A stretch of 64,000 nt of DNA from Gemmatimonadaceae bacterium (GCA_013813715.1 JACCRF010000177.1:1-64000), one strand, 5' to 3'; positions 37,899 to 46,315 are shown, numbered from the stretch's first letter. Numbers and translations are program-made. The notes: a model not told the origin generated them from the letters alone.

Positions 37899-38987
37899 AT
37901 GTCGCGGCGGGGAGCGACGTTCGCGCGTTTCACCGTCCTTGGCTTCTGCATCGCTGCGGCTGCGCCCGATGCTGGCGCGCAGGGCTCGGCACGACAGACG
38001 GCGGTGATTCGCGGAAGGATCGTCTCCGCCGACGGGCGCGCTCTTCCGTTCAGCACGGCATCCATCGAAGAAACCGGCCACGCCCGGTTCAGCAACGACG
38101 CGGGCGAGTTCGTGCTCGGCATTGCGTCGCCAGGAACGTACCGGCTGCGGTTCCGCCAACTCGGCTTCGCGCCTTTCGATACGCTCGTTGCCGTCTCGGC
38201 CGGCTTGCAGGCGCCGCTCCACATCGTCCTCAAGCCGATTGCGTTCCGGCTGGCAACGGTGACAGTGAGGAGCAGGCCAGGATGCTTCGTCCCGGGCGAG
38301 GGCCTGCCCCCGCCCGGATCAGAGTTCGCGCTGGTTTTTGACGAGCTCCAGAAGAACGCCGAGCGCGAGCGACTGCTCGTGCGTGAGTATCCGTTCGAGT
38401 ATCGGCTGACTCGCTCCACCTATTCCGACAACAACCGCGTCGCCGACCCGCCGAATGACGTCGATACTTCGACGTATCGGAGCGATGCGCGGCCGAGATA
38501 CGTTCCTGGCCGGATCGTCCGCCTGGACACAATACGGGTCAACGTCGAAGCGCGGTTGATGTTGATTCCCGTGCTCGCCGATCTCGCCGACACCGATTTT
38601 CTGCGCACGCACTGCTATTCGTACCGCGGTCTGGTACGCGTCAAGGGGGTCTCGGTTCACCGGGTGGATTTCCGTCCGACTGCGGCGATCCAGGACCCCG
38701 ACGTCGAGGGCTCGGTGTTTCTTGACCCGGCGTCGTTCGTGATCCGGCGCGCGGTGTTTCGTTTGACCCGGCCGGATCGGGTAAGCCCGCCGGTGAGCGG
38801 GCTCGAAATGACGACCACGTACCGCGAGATCTTTCCCGGCGTGACTGTCGTCGGGGAAGTGAACTCGGGGCAGCGGGTGTCGTCTCGAGGTATCTCGGGG
38901 ATGACGGCCTTCGTGACCGAGCGTCAGAAGCTCGTGGATTTTCGCTTTCTGCGGGGACAGCCGGGTGACAGCGTGGCGCGGCGGTGA
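37899..38987 (+). CDS. Secreted protein with carboxypeptidase-regulatory-like domain
   Basis: A 362-residue exported protein. A signal peptide ends near AGAQG. It is followed by a carboxypeptidase-regulatory-like beta domain (about residues 33-110: AVIRGRIVSADGRALPFSTASIEE, then GTYRLRFRQLGFAP), and a C-terminal domain of about 240 residues rich in beta strands and Arg/Asp. The N-terminal domain type is often seen in surface proteins and TonB-dependent receptors, but no receptor barrel follows. A GTG three bases upstream (37896) is also in frame. Function unknown. Confidence 0.75.
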   Translation: MSRRGATFARFTVLGFCIAAAAPDAGAQGSARQTAVIRGRIVSADGRALPFSTASIEETGHARFSNDAGEFVLGIASPGTYRLRFRQLGFAPFDTLVAVSAGLQAPLHIVLKPIAFRLATVTVRSRPGCFVPGEGLPPPGSEFALVFDELQKNAERERLLVREYPFEYRLTRSTYSDNNRVADPPNDVDTSTYRSDARPRYVPGRIVRLDTIRVNVEARLMLIPVLADLADTDFLRTHCYSYRGLVRVKGVSVHRVDFRPTAAIQDPDVEGSVFLDPASFVIRRAVFRLTRPDRVSPPVSGLEMTTTYREIFPGVTVVGEVNSGQRVSSRGISGMTAFVTERQKLVDFRFLRGQPGDSVARR

Positions 38988-39080
38988 TGCCAGGCAGCTG
39001 AAAGGCACACGCTCGTAGCTCACCCAGCGCTGCTACCGGCGTGTGCTCTTCTGCTGGTTCATCGCGGATCGGCTTGCAAC

Positions 39081-39113
39081 GAAAAACGGCGGACGAGACA
39101 CACTCGTCCGCCG
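39081..39113 (-). terminator. Rho-independent terminator of the tRNA-Leu transcript
   Basis: A perfect 11-bp stem CGGCGGACGAG / CTCGTCCGCCG (39087-39097 and 39103-39113) with a 5-base loop is followed, on the minus strand, by TTTTTC (complement of 39081-39086). It lies 37 bp beyond the 3' end of the tRNA-Leu gene on the same strand. Confidence 0.85.
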
Positions 39114-39150
39114 CCGTTATTCCGTCACGACTGCATCGTCTTGATAATAG

Positions 39151-39234
39151 TGCCGAAGGGGGGACTCGAACCCCCACGGGCTTGCACCCACTGGCTCCTG
39201 AAGCCAGCGCGTCTACCAGTTCCACCACTTCGGC
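39151..39234 (-). tRNA. tRNA-Leu(CAG)
   Basis: On the minus strand the gene begins GCCGAAG and ends CTTCGGCA, a 7-bp acceptor stem plus discriminator A. The anticodon loop TTCAGGA closed by CTGGC/GCCAG gives anticodon CAG (complement of 39198-39200). The 84-nt length with an extended variable arm (GTGGGTGCAAGCCC) is as expected for a class II leucine tRNA. The T loop is TTCGAGT. CCA is not encoded. Confidence 0.96.
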
Positions 39235-39329
39235 GGCGCTCTTTCCAACTTAGGCCGCGCCAATAGTGAAGTCAACGCGATGCCCCTTTCTCAATTTCGA
39301 TACCAGTTCTATGTTGCGCAGTAGGCGAA

Positions 39330-39800
39330 ATGGCAGAGACAGAGGCGAAGACCGAGAGAAAATCGATCGCGCGGAACAAGCGTGCGCGACACGACTATCA
39401 GATACTTGACACGTGGGAAGCGGGGATAGTGCTGACGGGCAGTGAGGTAAAGTCGTTGCGTGACGGGAAGGCGAATATCTCCGATGCGTACGGCATCGTG
39501 AAGGAAGGGGAGGTTCATCTTCTGAACCTGCACATCTCTCCATACGAGAAGGCGACCTACTTCAACCACGAGCCCACCCGGACGCGGAAGCTGCTGCTCC
39601 ACCGGCGTGAGATCCGGAAGATGATCGGCGCGGTAGAACGCCAGGGTCTCACCCTCGTGCCACTCGAGCTCTACTTCAAGAAGGGCAAGGCGAAGGTCGC
39701 GCTCGGACTCGGCCGCGGCAAGAAGCTATACGACAAGCGCGCTGACGAGAAGCGGCGGGATGACGAGCGGGACATGCAGCGCGCGGTGCGCACCAGATGA
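39330..39800 (+). CDS. smpB: SsrA-binding protein
   Basis: A 156-residue tmRNA partner for rescue of stalled ribosomes. Family features are clear: NKRARHDYQILDTWEAGIVL, GSEVKSLRDGKANISDAY, YFNHEPTRTRKLLLHRREI, and a basic C-terminal tail after GLGRGKKLYDKR. It starts a string of genes with four-base overlaps. The tmRNA gene itself is not seen in this window. Divergent from tRNA-Leu. Confidence 0.96.
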   Translation: MAETEAKTERKSIARNKRARHDYQILDTWEAGIVLTGSEVKSLRDGKANISDAYGIVKEGEVHLLNLHISPYEKATYFNHEPTRTRKLLLHRREIRKMIGAVERQGLTLVPLELYFKKGKAKVALGLGRGKKLYDKRADEKRRDDERDMQRAVRTR

Positions 39801-41017
39801 TCGGCTGTCTGTTGCTCTTTCTTCAGACCGCAGTCGGGGCGCCGCCGAATCTCGTCGTGCGGCATGGAGACGCGATCCGAACCGTGCCGGCCATCGCTAC
39901 GGTCGGCGGGCTGTACGTGAGAGCCGACCTGCTCGCCGTCGCTCTTGGCGGATCCACACACAACGTTGCCACCTCGCGCTACCGATTGACGCTGGGTGAC
40001 GCCAACTTCGAACTGAGCGAAGGGATTCCCTTCGTTCGGCGTGATACAATCGTGATTCCTTTGGGACTGCCGGCCCTCCGGTCGGGGCAGACATTCCTCG
40101 TTCCTTATCAGCTCGTGACTTCGGTGATTCCGCGGTTCGCGACCGGATTCAACTACGACGTCGAGGCGGGAGAATTCAGGATATTTTCGACCGCGGCGAG
40201 GCGCGTCGTCGAGCGGCCTGTCCCGCCGCCCGCCGCAGCGTTGCCGGCGCGCGAGAACGATGCGGCTTCGATGCCGCCCAGGCGACCGCGACAGAGGCGG
40301 CTCGTCGTGGTGGATGCCGGCCACGGTGGACCCGACGGGGGAATGTCTGGTCCGATCGGGCCTGGCCCGCGAATCGTCGAGAAGGAGGTCACGCTGGCAG
40401 TGTCGAAGCTGCTCGCGGAGGCGCTGCGTGACTCGGGTCTCAACGTGCTGATGACGCGCACGACCGATACGCTCATCGCGCTGTCCGACCGCGGCCGCAT
40501 CGCGAACCGGAACAAGGGCGATCTGTTCGTGTCGATTCACGTCAACGCGACCGGCGGGCGCGGCGCGGCAGCGGCACGCGAGCGCGGGTACGAGACCTAC
40601 TTTCTGGCCGAGGCGAAGACGGAAGAGGCGAGCCGCGTAGAGCGAATGGAGAACGAGGCGGTAAAGTTCGAGACCGGCGCCTACGCGCCGAAGGGCGATC
40701 CGCTGAGCTTTATCATAAACGACATGGCGCAGAACGAGCATCTCCGCGAATCGAACGATCTTGCAGAGACGATTCAGGGAGGGTTTCGGCGGTTCCATCC
40801 GGGGCGCGACCGCGGCGTGCAGCAGGCGAATTTCGCGGTATTGCGCGGCTCGTACATGCCGGCCGTGCTCGTCGAGATCGGATTCGGCACGAACGCCGAT
40901 GAGGCGGCGTATCTGACGGATCGCGTCCGCCAGCGCGAGATCGCAGCCAGTGTTGCGCGGTCGGTAATGGACTACCTGGATCATTACGAGGCGCGGGTCG
41001 GGGGCGGGACTCGTTGA
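39797..41017 (+). CDS. N-acetylmuramoyl-L-alanine amidase (Amidase_3)
   Basis: A 406-residue zinc amidase that cleaves stem peptides from MurNAc in peptidoglycan. A short signal-like start is followed by an N-terminal domain of about 120 residues and a Pro-rich linker. The Amidase_3 catalytic domain runs from about residue 170: VVVDAGHGGPDGG (Zn His), VEKEVTLAVSK (Glu), VSIHVNATG (His) and VLVEIGFGTNADEAAYL (catalytic Glu). ATG overlaps the smpB stop, and its end overlaps pyrD by four bases. Likely periplasmic, in daughter-cell separation or wall turnover. Confidence 0.9.
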   Translation: MIGCLLLFLQTAVGAPPNLVVRHGDAIRTVPAIATVGGLYVRADLLAVALGGSTHNVATSRYRLTLGDANFELSEGIPFVRRDTIVIPLGLPALRSGQTFLVPYQLVTSVIPRFATGFNYDVEAGEFRIFSTAARRVVERPVPPPAAALPARENDAASMPPRRPRQRRLVVVDAGHGGPDGGMSGPIGPGPRIVEKEVTLAVSKLLAEALRDSGLNVLMTRTTDTLIALSDRGRIANRNKGDLFVSIHVNATGGRGAAAARERGYETYFLAEAKTEEASRVERMENEAVKFETGAYAPKGDPLSFIINDMAQNEHLRESNDLAETIQGGFRRFHPGRDRGVQQANFAVLRGSYMPAVLVEIGFGTNADEAAYLTDRVRQREIAASVARSVMDYLDHYEARVGGGTR

Positions 41018-41949
41018 CGCGCGCCGCGTCGGCACTGAAGGTTTCCGCCGCATCGCTCGAATTCCAGAATCCCATTCTTCTCGCCGCCGGCACGGCCGCG
41101 TACGGACGCGAGCTTGCGGGCGTCATCGACCTCGAGATGCTCGGCGGGATCGTCACGAAAGCGGTGAGTGTAGAGCCGCGGAAGGGCGCGAGTGCACCGC
41201 GCGTGGCGGAGTTCGACGGGGGAATGATCAACGCTGTAGGTCTCGCCAATCCAGGGCTCGACGCGGTGAAGCGGGATGACCTCGCGTGGCTCGCGGCAAA
41301 TATGCGCGACGCGAGAGTGCTAGTGAATGTCGTCGGCAGCGGCGTGGAGGATTTCGCGGCGGTGGTCGAGGGGCTCGACGATCTCGAGCGAGTCGACGGC
41401 TACGAGCTCAACGTGAGCTGCCCGAACGTGCGGGCCGGCGGGATGGAATTCGGCGCCGATCGGAGCACGCTGTCCGCATTGATTGCGCGGGCACGGGCAG
41501 CGACGAAGCGGCCGCTGTTCGTGAAGCTTTCACCGATGCTGTCCGACATCACGGACACCGCGCGCGCGGCGGTGGGTGCGGGCGCCGACGGGCTGACGCT
41601 GGTGAACACCATCCCGGGGCTCGTCATCGACGTCGAGGCGCGGCGTCCCGCGCTGGGATTCGGAAGCGGGGGAGTGAGCGGCCCGGGCCTGCTGCCGGTG
41701 GGAGTGCTCGCGGTGTGGAAGGTGAGCCGCGCGGTAAGAGTGCCCCTGATTGGTGTTGGTGGCGTGAAATCGGGATCTGACGTCGTGCAGTACCTGCTCG
41801 CCGGCGCGTCGCTCGTCGGCGTCGGGACGGCGGTGATGATGGATCCGCGCGCGCCGGCGAGGATCCTCGCGGAGCTCGGCACCTGGTGCGTCGGGCACGA
41901 TATCGATTCGGTGGCTGAGATCGTCGGCGCTCTGGAGTGGCCGTCGTGA
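41014..41949 (+). CDS. pyrD: Dihydroorotate dehydrogenase, class 1B catalytic subunit type
   Basis: A 311-residue FMN barrel enzyme oxidising dihydroorotate to orotate. The active-site base is the Cys of ELNVSCPN, the mark of class 1 (cytosolic) enzymes. FMN-phosphate motifs GVGGVKSGSDVVQYLLAGAS are at the C-terminus. Class 1B enzymes use a PyrK partner; none is beside this gene. TTG start overlaps the amidase stop. Its last codons are part of a 15-bp direct repeat that recurs at the start of pyrF. Confidence 0.92.
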   Translation: MTRAASALKVSAASLEFQNPILLAAGTAAYGRELAGVIDLEMLGGIVTKAVSVEPRKGASAPRVAEFDGGMINAVGLANPGLDAVKRDDLAWLAANMRDARVLVNVVGSGVEDFAAVVEGLDDLERVDGYELNVSCPNVRAGGMEFGADRSTLSALIARARAATKRPLFVKLSPMLSDITDTARAAVGAGADGLTLVNTIPGLVIDVEARRPALGFGSGGVSGPGLLPVGVLAVWKVSRAVRVPLIGVGGVKSGSDVVQYLLAGASLVGVGTAVMMDPRAPARILAELGTWCVGHDIDSVAEIVGALEWPS

Positions 41950-41990
41950 CAGGCAACGGCGGATTTCAGAAGGGATGGCCGTCGTGACAG
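41938..41990. repeat. 15-bp direct repeat spanning the pyrD end and pyrF start
   Basis: TGGCCGTCGTGACAG occurs at 41938-41952, covering the pyrD stop, and again at 41976-41990, covering the first codons of pyrF. The copies are 38 bp apart, identical, and in different frames relative to their genes. This looks like a short tandem duplication that created or shifted the pyrF start. Confidence 0.8.
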
Positions 41991-42670
41991 CCATTCCTAT
42001 CGTCGCGCTCGATTTTCCCGATTCACAGCGGGCGATGACGCTCGTCCAGACGCTGGATGAGAAGTGCCGCTTCTACAAGGTTGGAAGCGAGCTCTTCACG
42101 GCGGTTGGGCCGGACGTGATCCAATGGCTACGCGACTTCGGTTGTGACGTTTTTCTCGATCTCAAGTTTCACGACATTCCCAACACAGTGGCGGGCGCTG
42201 TGCGCCGAGTGGCGGAAATGGGTGTCCGGCTGACCACGGTGCATGCGTCGGGGGGTTCGGGGATGCTGGAGGCGGCGGTGGAAGCCGCCGGCGCGCGCTG
42301 CGGAGTTCTCGCAGTGACGATCCTTACATCGATCGACGACGCGACGCTCGGCGAAGCTTGGGGACGACCCGGGGTTGAGGCGAGGGCCGAGGTGCTGCGC
42401 CTTTCGGACATGGCGCGAGCCGCTGGGGCTCATGGCATCGTGTGCAGCGGTCAGGAAGCGGGAGAGGTCCGCGCACGCCATGGCGACGCGCTCAAACTGC
42501 TCGTCCCGGGCATCAGGTTGCCCGGTGATCCGGCGGGGGACCAGGCGCGCGTCGTGACGCCCGAGGCAGCGGTCGCCGCAGGCGCAACTTACCTCGTTCT
42601 GGGTCGGGCAGTGACCGAAGCGAAGGATTCACGGGGGGCGATGGAAGCAGTGTTGGAACGCCTCGCGTAA
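41975..42670 (+). CDS. pyrF: Orotidine 5'-phosphate decarboxylase
   Basis: A 231-residue barrel enzyme making UMP, the last step of pyrimidine synthesis. The active-site signature DLKFHDIPNTV is present, with ALDFP at the first strand and LVPGIRLPG plus LVLGRAVTEAKD at the phosphate-binding end. ATG 41975 is used. GTG 41984, three codons in and matching the start of homology, could be the ancestral start, since the preceding bases are the second copy of a direct repeat. Expressed with pyrD. Confidence 0.93.
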   Translation: MAVVTAIPIVALDFPDSQRAMTLVQTLDEKCRFYKVGSELFTAVGPDVIQWLRDFGCDVFLDLKFHDIPNTVAGAVRRVAEMGVRLTTVHASGGSGMLEAAVEAAGARCGVLAVTILTSIDDATLGEAWGRPGVEARAEVLRLSDMARAAGAHGIVCSGQEAGEVRARHGDALKLLVPGIRLPGDPAGDQARVVTPEAAVAAGATYLVLGRAVTEAKDSRGAMEAVLERLA

Positions 42671-42683
42671 GGCGGGATGGACC

Positions 42684-42794
42684 ATGAAGTCGATATTCGC
42701 CCTTTTCAAAGGATTCACACTGATCCCTCGAAGTGCTACGCGACCGCCAGAGCGGACTTCGCTATTTCAACGCTACACAACGTCTCTCCGGTAG
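42684..42794 (+). other. Short frame with prepilin-like start (doubtful)
   Basis: A 36-codon frame reads MKSIFALFKGFTLIPRSATR and on. KGFTLI matches the cleavage region of type IV prepilins, but Pro replaces the essential Glu and no hydrophobic helix follows. It ends inside the palindrome at 42790. This may be a second broken prepilin start or simply chance. The rest of the 42671-42925 gap holds the palindrome and the leader of the ribosomal operon. Confidence 0.2.
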
Positions 42795-42825
42795 TGGGTC
42801 AACTGACCCACTACCCGTCTCTCCG
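42781..42825. repeat. 26-bp palindrome flanked by 10-bp direct repeats
   Basis: GGTAGTGGGTCA at 42790-42801 and its exact reverse complement TGACCCACTACC at 42804-42815 are separated by two bases. The palindrome is bracketed by identical CGTCTCTCCG at 42781-42790 and 42816-42825. Palindrome plus flanking duplication looks like a tiny insertion with a target-site duplication. The perfect symmetry would also suit an operator. No T-run follows, so it is not a typical terminator. It lies 110 bp ahead of rpmJ. Confidence 0.85.
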
Positions 42826-42925
42826 CGCCCATTGATTTCGATCCCCCGGCCGGGTATTTTCCAAGGCTAACTCTGAATTCCCTCTCCGCCCCCCGCGGGG
42901 ACTTTGCACGTCCACAGGAGCTTTT

Positions 42926-43042
42926 GTGAAAGTACGCAGCAGCGTCAAGCCGATCTGTGAGCACTGCAAGGTGATCAGGCGCCAAGGCGTGGTTCGCATC
43001 ATCTGCTCGAGGAACCCCAAGCACAAGCAGCGGCAGGGCTGA
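42926..43042 (+). CDS. rpmJ: Ribosomal protein bL36
   Basis: A 38-residue protein from GTG 42926, preceded by [26 protein letters not shown], ending KHKQRQG. It carries the zinc ligands of the C+ form (C11, C14, C27 and the following His). It heads the alpha operon and ends four bases before rpsM. Confidence 0.96.
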   Translation: MKVRSSVKPICEHCKVIRRQGVVRIICSRNPKHKQRQG

Positions 43043-43045
43043 TAA

Positions 43046-43423
43046 ATGGCACGTATCGCCGGCGTGGATCTGCCACGCGAGAAGAAACTCGAGATCGGAC
43101 TCACCTACATCTTCGGCATCGGCCGGGCCACCGCCCAGCGGATCCTTCAGGACACCGGGGTGAACCCCGATCAGCGCGTCCGTGATCTGAACGACACCGA
43201 CACCAACCGCCTGCGTCAGGCGATCGAAAAAGACGTTCGCGTCGAGGGAGCCCTTCGCACCGAAGTTGCCATGAACATCAAGCGACTGATGGACATCGGC
43301 TCCTATCGCGGCAATCGCCATCGCCGCGGGCTGCCGGTTCGCGGCCAGCGCACACACACGAACGCCCGCACCAAAAAAGGGCCGCGCCGCGCGATCGCGG
43401 GCAAGAAGAAGGTTACGAAGTAA
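43046..43423 (+). CDS. rpsM: Ribosomal protein uS13
   Basis: A 125-residue small-subunit protein: [50 protein letters not shown] and a basic tail [15 protein letters not shown]. It binds the head of 16S rRNA and contacts P-site tRNA. Second gene of the alpha operon, followed three bases later by rpsK. Confidence 0.97.
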   Translation: MARIAGVDLPREKKLEIGLTYIFGIGRATAQRILQDTGVNPDQRVRDLNDTDTNRLRQAIEKDVRVEGALRTEVAMNIKRLMDIGSYRGNRHRRGLPVRGQRTHTNARTKKGPRRAIAGKKKVTK

Positions 43424-43426
43424 TCC

Positions 43427-43804
43427 ATGGCTACCGGAAAGAAGACAAAGCGCATCATCGAGGCGGAAGGCGTCGCCCATGTCAGCGCGACTTTCAACAA
43501 CACGACCATCACCATCACCGACGCACACGGGAACACGATCTCGTGGGGCTCGTCGGGAAAGGCGGGGTTCAAGGGCTCGAAGAAGTCAACTCCGTTCGCG
43601 GCGACGGTCGCCGGTGAGCAGGCCGGACGCGAAGCGGCGACGCTGGGCGTGCGCCGCGTTCACGTCCGCGTTCAGGGCCCTGGCTCGGGACGGGAGTCGG
43701 CAATCCAGGCGCTCGTCGCCGCCGGCCTCCAGGTGAAGTCGATCAAGGACGTGACGCCGATTCCGCACAACGGGTGCCGCCCCCCGAAGCGCCGGAGAGT
43801 CTGA
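43427..43804 (+). CDS. rpsK: Ribosomal protein uS11
   Basis: A 125-residue platform protein of the small subunit: [44 protein letters not shown] and the family end [19 protein letters not shown]. Three bases separate it from rpsM and three from rpsD. Confidence 0.97.
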   Translation: MATGKKTKRIIEAEGVAHVSATFNNTTITITDAHGNTISWGSSGKAGFKGSKKSTPFAATVAGEQAGREAATLGVRRVHVRVQGPGSGRESAIQALVAAGLQVKSIKDVTPIPHNGCRPPKRRRV

Positions 43805-43807
43805 CCG

Positions 43808-44440
43808 ATGCGTTATACGGGACCAAGCTGCCGCCAGTGCCGCCGCGAAGGAACGAAACTCTTCCTGAAAGGCACCAAATGCTTCACCGAGAAATGCCCA
43901 GTCGAGCGACGTCCGACGCCGCCCGGCCAGCACGGCGCGAGCACTGCCCGCCGCCGCAAGATGTCCGAGTACTCCAAGCAGCTCCGTGAGAAGCAGAAGA
44001 TCAAGCGCATCTACGGAGTGAGCGAAAAACAGTTCCGCAACACTTTCGAGCGCGTCGCGACGATGCCGGGCATCACCGGCCACAATCTCCTCGCCGCGCT
44101 GGAGAGCCGCCTCGACAATGTCGTCTACCGCATGGGTTTCGCGTCGAGTCGCAAGGCAGCCCGGCAGCTCATCCGGCACCGCCACGTCGAGATCAACCAG
44201 AAACCGGTAGACATCCCGAGCTTCCTGGTTTCGCCAGGAGCGGAAGTGCGCGTCCGCATGCAGTCGCGCGAGCAGGTTTCGGTAATGGTCGCGATGGACC
44301 AGTCCACGCGCGGCGCGCCGCTGTCGTGGATCGCGGTTGATCGCGACACGTTCAGCGGCAGGATGCTGGAACGTCCGACCCGTCCGAACATCCCGATTGC
44401 GGCGCAGGAGCAGCTCGTCGTGGAGTTGTACTCGAAGTAA
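43808..44440 (+). CDS. rpsD: Ribosomal protein uS4
   Basis: A 210-residue 16S rRNA-binding assembly protein. The N-terminus has the zinc-binding cysteines of the C+ form (C8, C11, C25, C30). The S4 RNA-binding domain begins at LESRLDNVVYRMGFASSRKAAR. In E. coli S4 represses its own alpha operon. Here a 222-bp spacer with a repeat and a hairpin separates it from rpoA, which is long for this operon. Confidence 0.97.
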   Translation: MRYTGPSCRQCRREGTKLFLKGTKCFTEKCPVERRPTPPGQHGASTARRRKMSEYSKQLREKQKIKRIYGVSEKQFRNTFERVATMPGITGHNLLAALESRLDNVVYRMGFASSRKAARQLIRHRHVEINQKPVDIPSFLVSPGAEVRVRMQSREQVSVMVAMDQSTRGAPLSWIAVDRDTFSGRMLERPTRPNIPIAAQEQLVVELYSK

Positions 44441-44447
44441 GCGGCTA

Positions 44448-44516
44448 GAGACGCTGCGGGCTTGGCGACGCAGAGCCGCAAGAAGGGAAACGCAGATCAG
44501 GAAACGCAGAGAAAGA
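44448..44516. repeat. GACGCAGAG-type dispersed repeat inside the alpha operon
   Basis: The rpsD-rpoA spacer contains GAGACGCTGCGGG, GCGACGCAGAGCCGC, AAACGCAGATC and GAAACGCAGAGAAAG, loosely tandem copies of one GACGCAGAG-like word. The word ACGCAGAGAAA is shared with the spacer at 24291. It lies within a transcribed region. Confidence 0.5.
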
Positions 44517-44522
44517 TGATCG

Positions 44523-44552
44523 CGTGAGCGCGGCCTCGAAACCGCGCTCACG
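44523..44552 (+). other. Strong hairpin between rpsD and rpoA
   Basis: CGTGAGCGCGG (44523-44533) pairs perfectly with CCGCGCTCACG (44542-44552), leaving an 8-base loop. No T-run follows, so it is not a standard intrinsic terminator. It could act as an mRNA processing or stability structure or a partial attenuator that lowers rpoA relative to the upstream ribosomal genes. Confidence 0.6.
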
Positions 44553-44662
44553 TTCACATATGAAGGGGCCGGCAGCTCGTGCCGGTCTCGCGTCGGGACC
44601 CTGACTCCCGTACGGGCTCACCGCGCGTCAGGGGCGAGGTGGGACGTGAGGAAACAACGGAA

Positions 44663-45736
44663 ATGGCACAAGCAATAGATCTCAAAGGACTTGTCCGCCC
44701 GCAGCTCGTCGAAGCGGCGAAGCGCGAAGACAATGGCAATGCAGCCGAGTTCCGGCTCCAGCCGCTGGAGCGGGGTTTCGGTCATACTCTCGGGAATGCG
44801 ATGCGGCGGATGCTGCTCTCGTCGCTCAGGGGTTCGGCAGTGTGGGGAATCCGCATCGACGGCGTGCTCCATGAGCACCAGACCATCCCGGGTGTCGTCG
44901 AAGATGTGCATCAGATTATCGGCAACCTGAAAAGCCTCACCCTGGCACTCGATGAAGGGCAGGAAGAGGCCATTCTCAGGATCTCGCGGAGCGAGTCGGG
45001 CGCAGTCACATCGGCCGACATCGAGGCCGGAGCCGGCGTCACGATCTTCGACCGCAACCATCACCTATTCACCATGCAGGACGACCGCGACATCAACGTC
45101 GAACTGTACGTGAACAAGGGCCGCGGCTACGTCGAGGCCGACCAGCACGTCATTGACAAGGCGCTGCCGGTGGACGTCGTGAGAATCGACTCGATCTACA
45201 ATCCCGTTCGCCGCGCAAATTTCTCGGTGGCCGAAACGCGCGTCGGGCAGCGCACCGATTACGACCGGCTGACGCTGAACGTCGAGACCAACGGCACGAT
45301 CACTCCCGAGGAAGCGGTGAGCTACGCCGCAGCGCTCGCGCAGACGCACTTCCAGTATTTCGCCGGTTTCGGGTCGCACTCTTCGGCGCCGCTTCTGGCT
45401 GGCACCGACGTCCAGGGCGGCGATGGCCAGCGGATGGCCGGCGACCTGCGCACACCGATCGACGATTTCGAGCTCTCCGTTCGATCGGTCAACTCACTGA
45501 AGAACTCGGGCATCCGGACGCTCGGCGACCTGGTCAAGATGACCGAGAGCCAGGTGCTTCAGGTCAAGAACTTCGGCAAGAAGTCACTCAACGAGATTGT
45601 TGACCTGCTGGAGAAGCACAAGCTGAATTTCGGCATGAAGTTCGAGGAGACTCCCGACGGTGTGCGTATCACCGATCCGGGCACTCCCCCCAACCGCAAC
45701 GTCGCCACGGCCGCGGCCGACGAAGACGAGGAGTAG
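44663..45736 (+). CDS. rpoA: RNA polymerase alpha subunit
   Basis: A 357-residue subunit. The N-terminal dimerisation domain (about 1-235) includes LERGFGHTLGNAMRRMLLSSL, GVVEDVHQIIGNLK and DRLTLNVETNGTITPEEAV. The C-terminal DNA-binding domain includes DFELSVRSVNSLKNSGIRTLGDL and VKNFGKKSLNEIV. ATG 44663 is used; an in-frame upstream ATG-like start would add a non-conserved segment. Confidence 0.97.
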   Translation: MAQAIDLKGLVRPQLVEAAKREDNGNAAEFRLQPLERGFGHTLGNAMRRMLLSSLRGSAVWGIRIDGVLHEHQTIPGVVEDVHQIIGNLKSLTLALDEGQEEAILRISRSESGAVTSADIEAGAGVTIFDRNHHLFTMQDDRDINVELYVNKGRGYVEADQHVIDKALPVDVVRIDSIYNPVRRANFSVAETRVGQRTDYDRLTLNVETNGTITPEEAVSYAAALAQTHFQYFAGFGSHSSAPLLAGTDVQGGDGQRMAGDLRTPIDDFELSVRSVNSLKNSGIRTLGDLVKMTESQVLQVKNFGKKSLNEIVDLLEKHKLNFGMKFEETPDGVRITDPGTPPNRNVATAAADEDEE

Positions 45737-45741
45737 GACAG

Positions 45742-46095
45742 ATGCGTCACCGGAAGGTGGGCCGCTCGCTCAAGCGAACAAGCGAGCAGAAACTGGCCCT
45801 CATGAGAGGTCTCGCCATGGCGCTGATCGAGCGAGGTGCCATCGAGACGACGGAGGCTCGGGCGAAGGAGCTGCGACCGTTCGTCGAGAAGCTGATCACC
45901 AAGGCGCGGTCGGGCACGCTGCACGACCGGCGTCTCGCCGGCCGCCACGTGCATGTCCGCGGCCTCAACGATAAGTTGTTCACGGAAGTGGGGCCGAAGT
46001 TCGCGACCCGCGCAGGCGGATATACCCGCATTCTCAAGACCGGACACCGTAAAGGCGACGGTGCTGAAATGGCCCGTATCGAGCTGGTGGACTGA
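45742..46095 (+). CDS. rplQ: Ribosomal protein bL17
   Basis: A 117-residue large-subunit protein: [43 protein letters not shown] and [20 protein letters not shown] are characteristic. Five bases after rpoA, the usual last gene of the alpha operon. Confidence 0.97.
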   Translation: MRHRKVGRSLKRTSEQKLALMRGLAMALIERGAIETTEARAKELRPFVEKLITKARSGTLHDRRLAGRHVHVRGLNDKLFTEVGPKFATRAGGYTRILKTGHRKGDGAEMARIELVD

Positions 46096-46096
46096 C

Positions 46097-46315
46097 ATGG
46101 CGATCAACAGAAGCCGCTGCCACATTTGCGACAAGGGTGTCGCATTCGGCAATAACGTATCGCACGCCAACAACCGGACGCGGAGAACGTGGAAGCCCAA
46201 CCTCCAGGTTGCCCGCATTGTGATCGAGGGAAAGATCACCAAGGTGAAGGTGTGCACCCGCTGCCTGCACGCCGGAAAGGTCCAGCGTGCTCCGCGCGGT
46301 GTCTCAGTCGCCTGA
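46097..46315 (+). CDS. rpmB: Ribosomal protein bL28
   Basis: A 72-residue large-subunit protein from ATG 46097, one base after the rplQ stop. The N-terminus has the zinc-binding type CHICDKGV, then [20 protein letters not shown], and a second Cys pair in [11 protein letters not shown]. In many bacteria rpmB travels with rpmG. Here it is attached to the end of the alpha operon, directly before a terminator. Confidence 0.95.
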   Translation: MAINRSRCHICDKGVAFGNNVSHANNRTRRTWKPNLQVARIVIEGKITKVKVCTRCLHAGKVQRAPRGVSVA

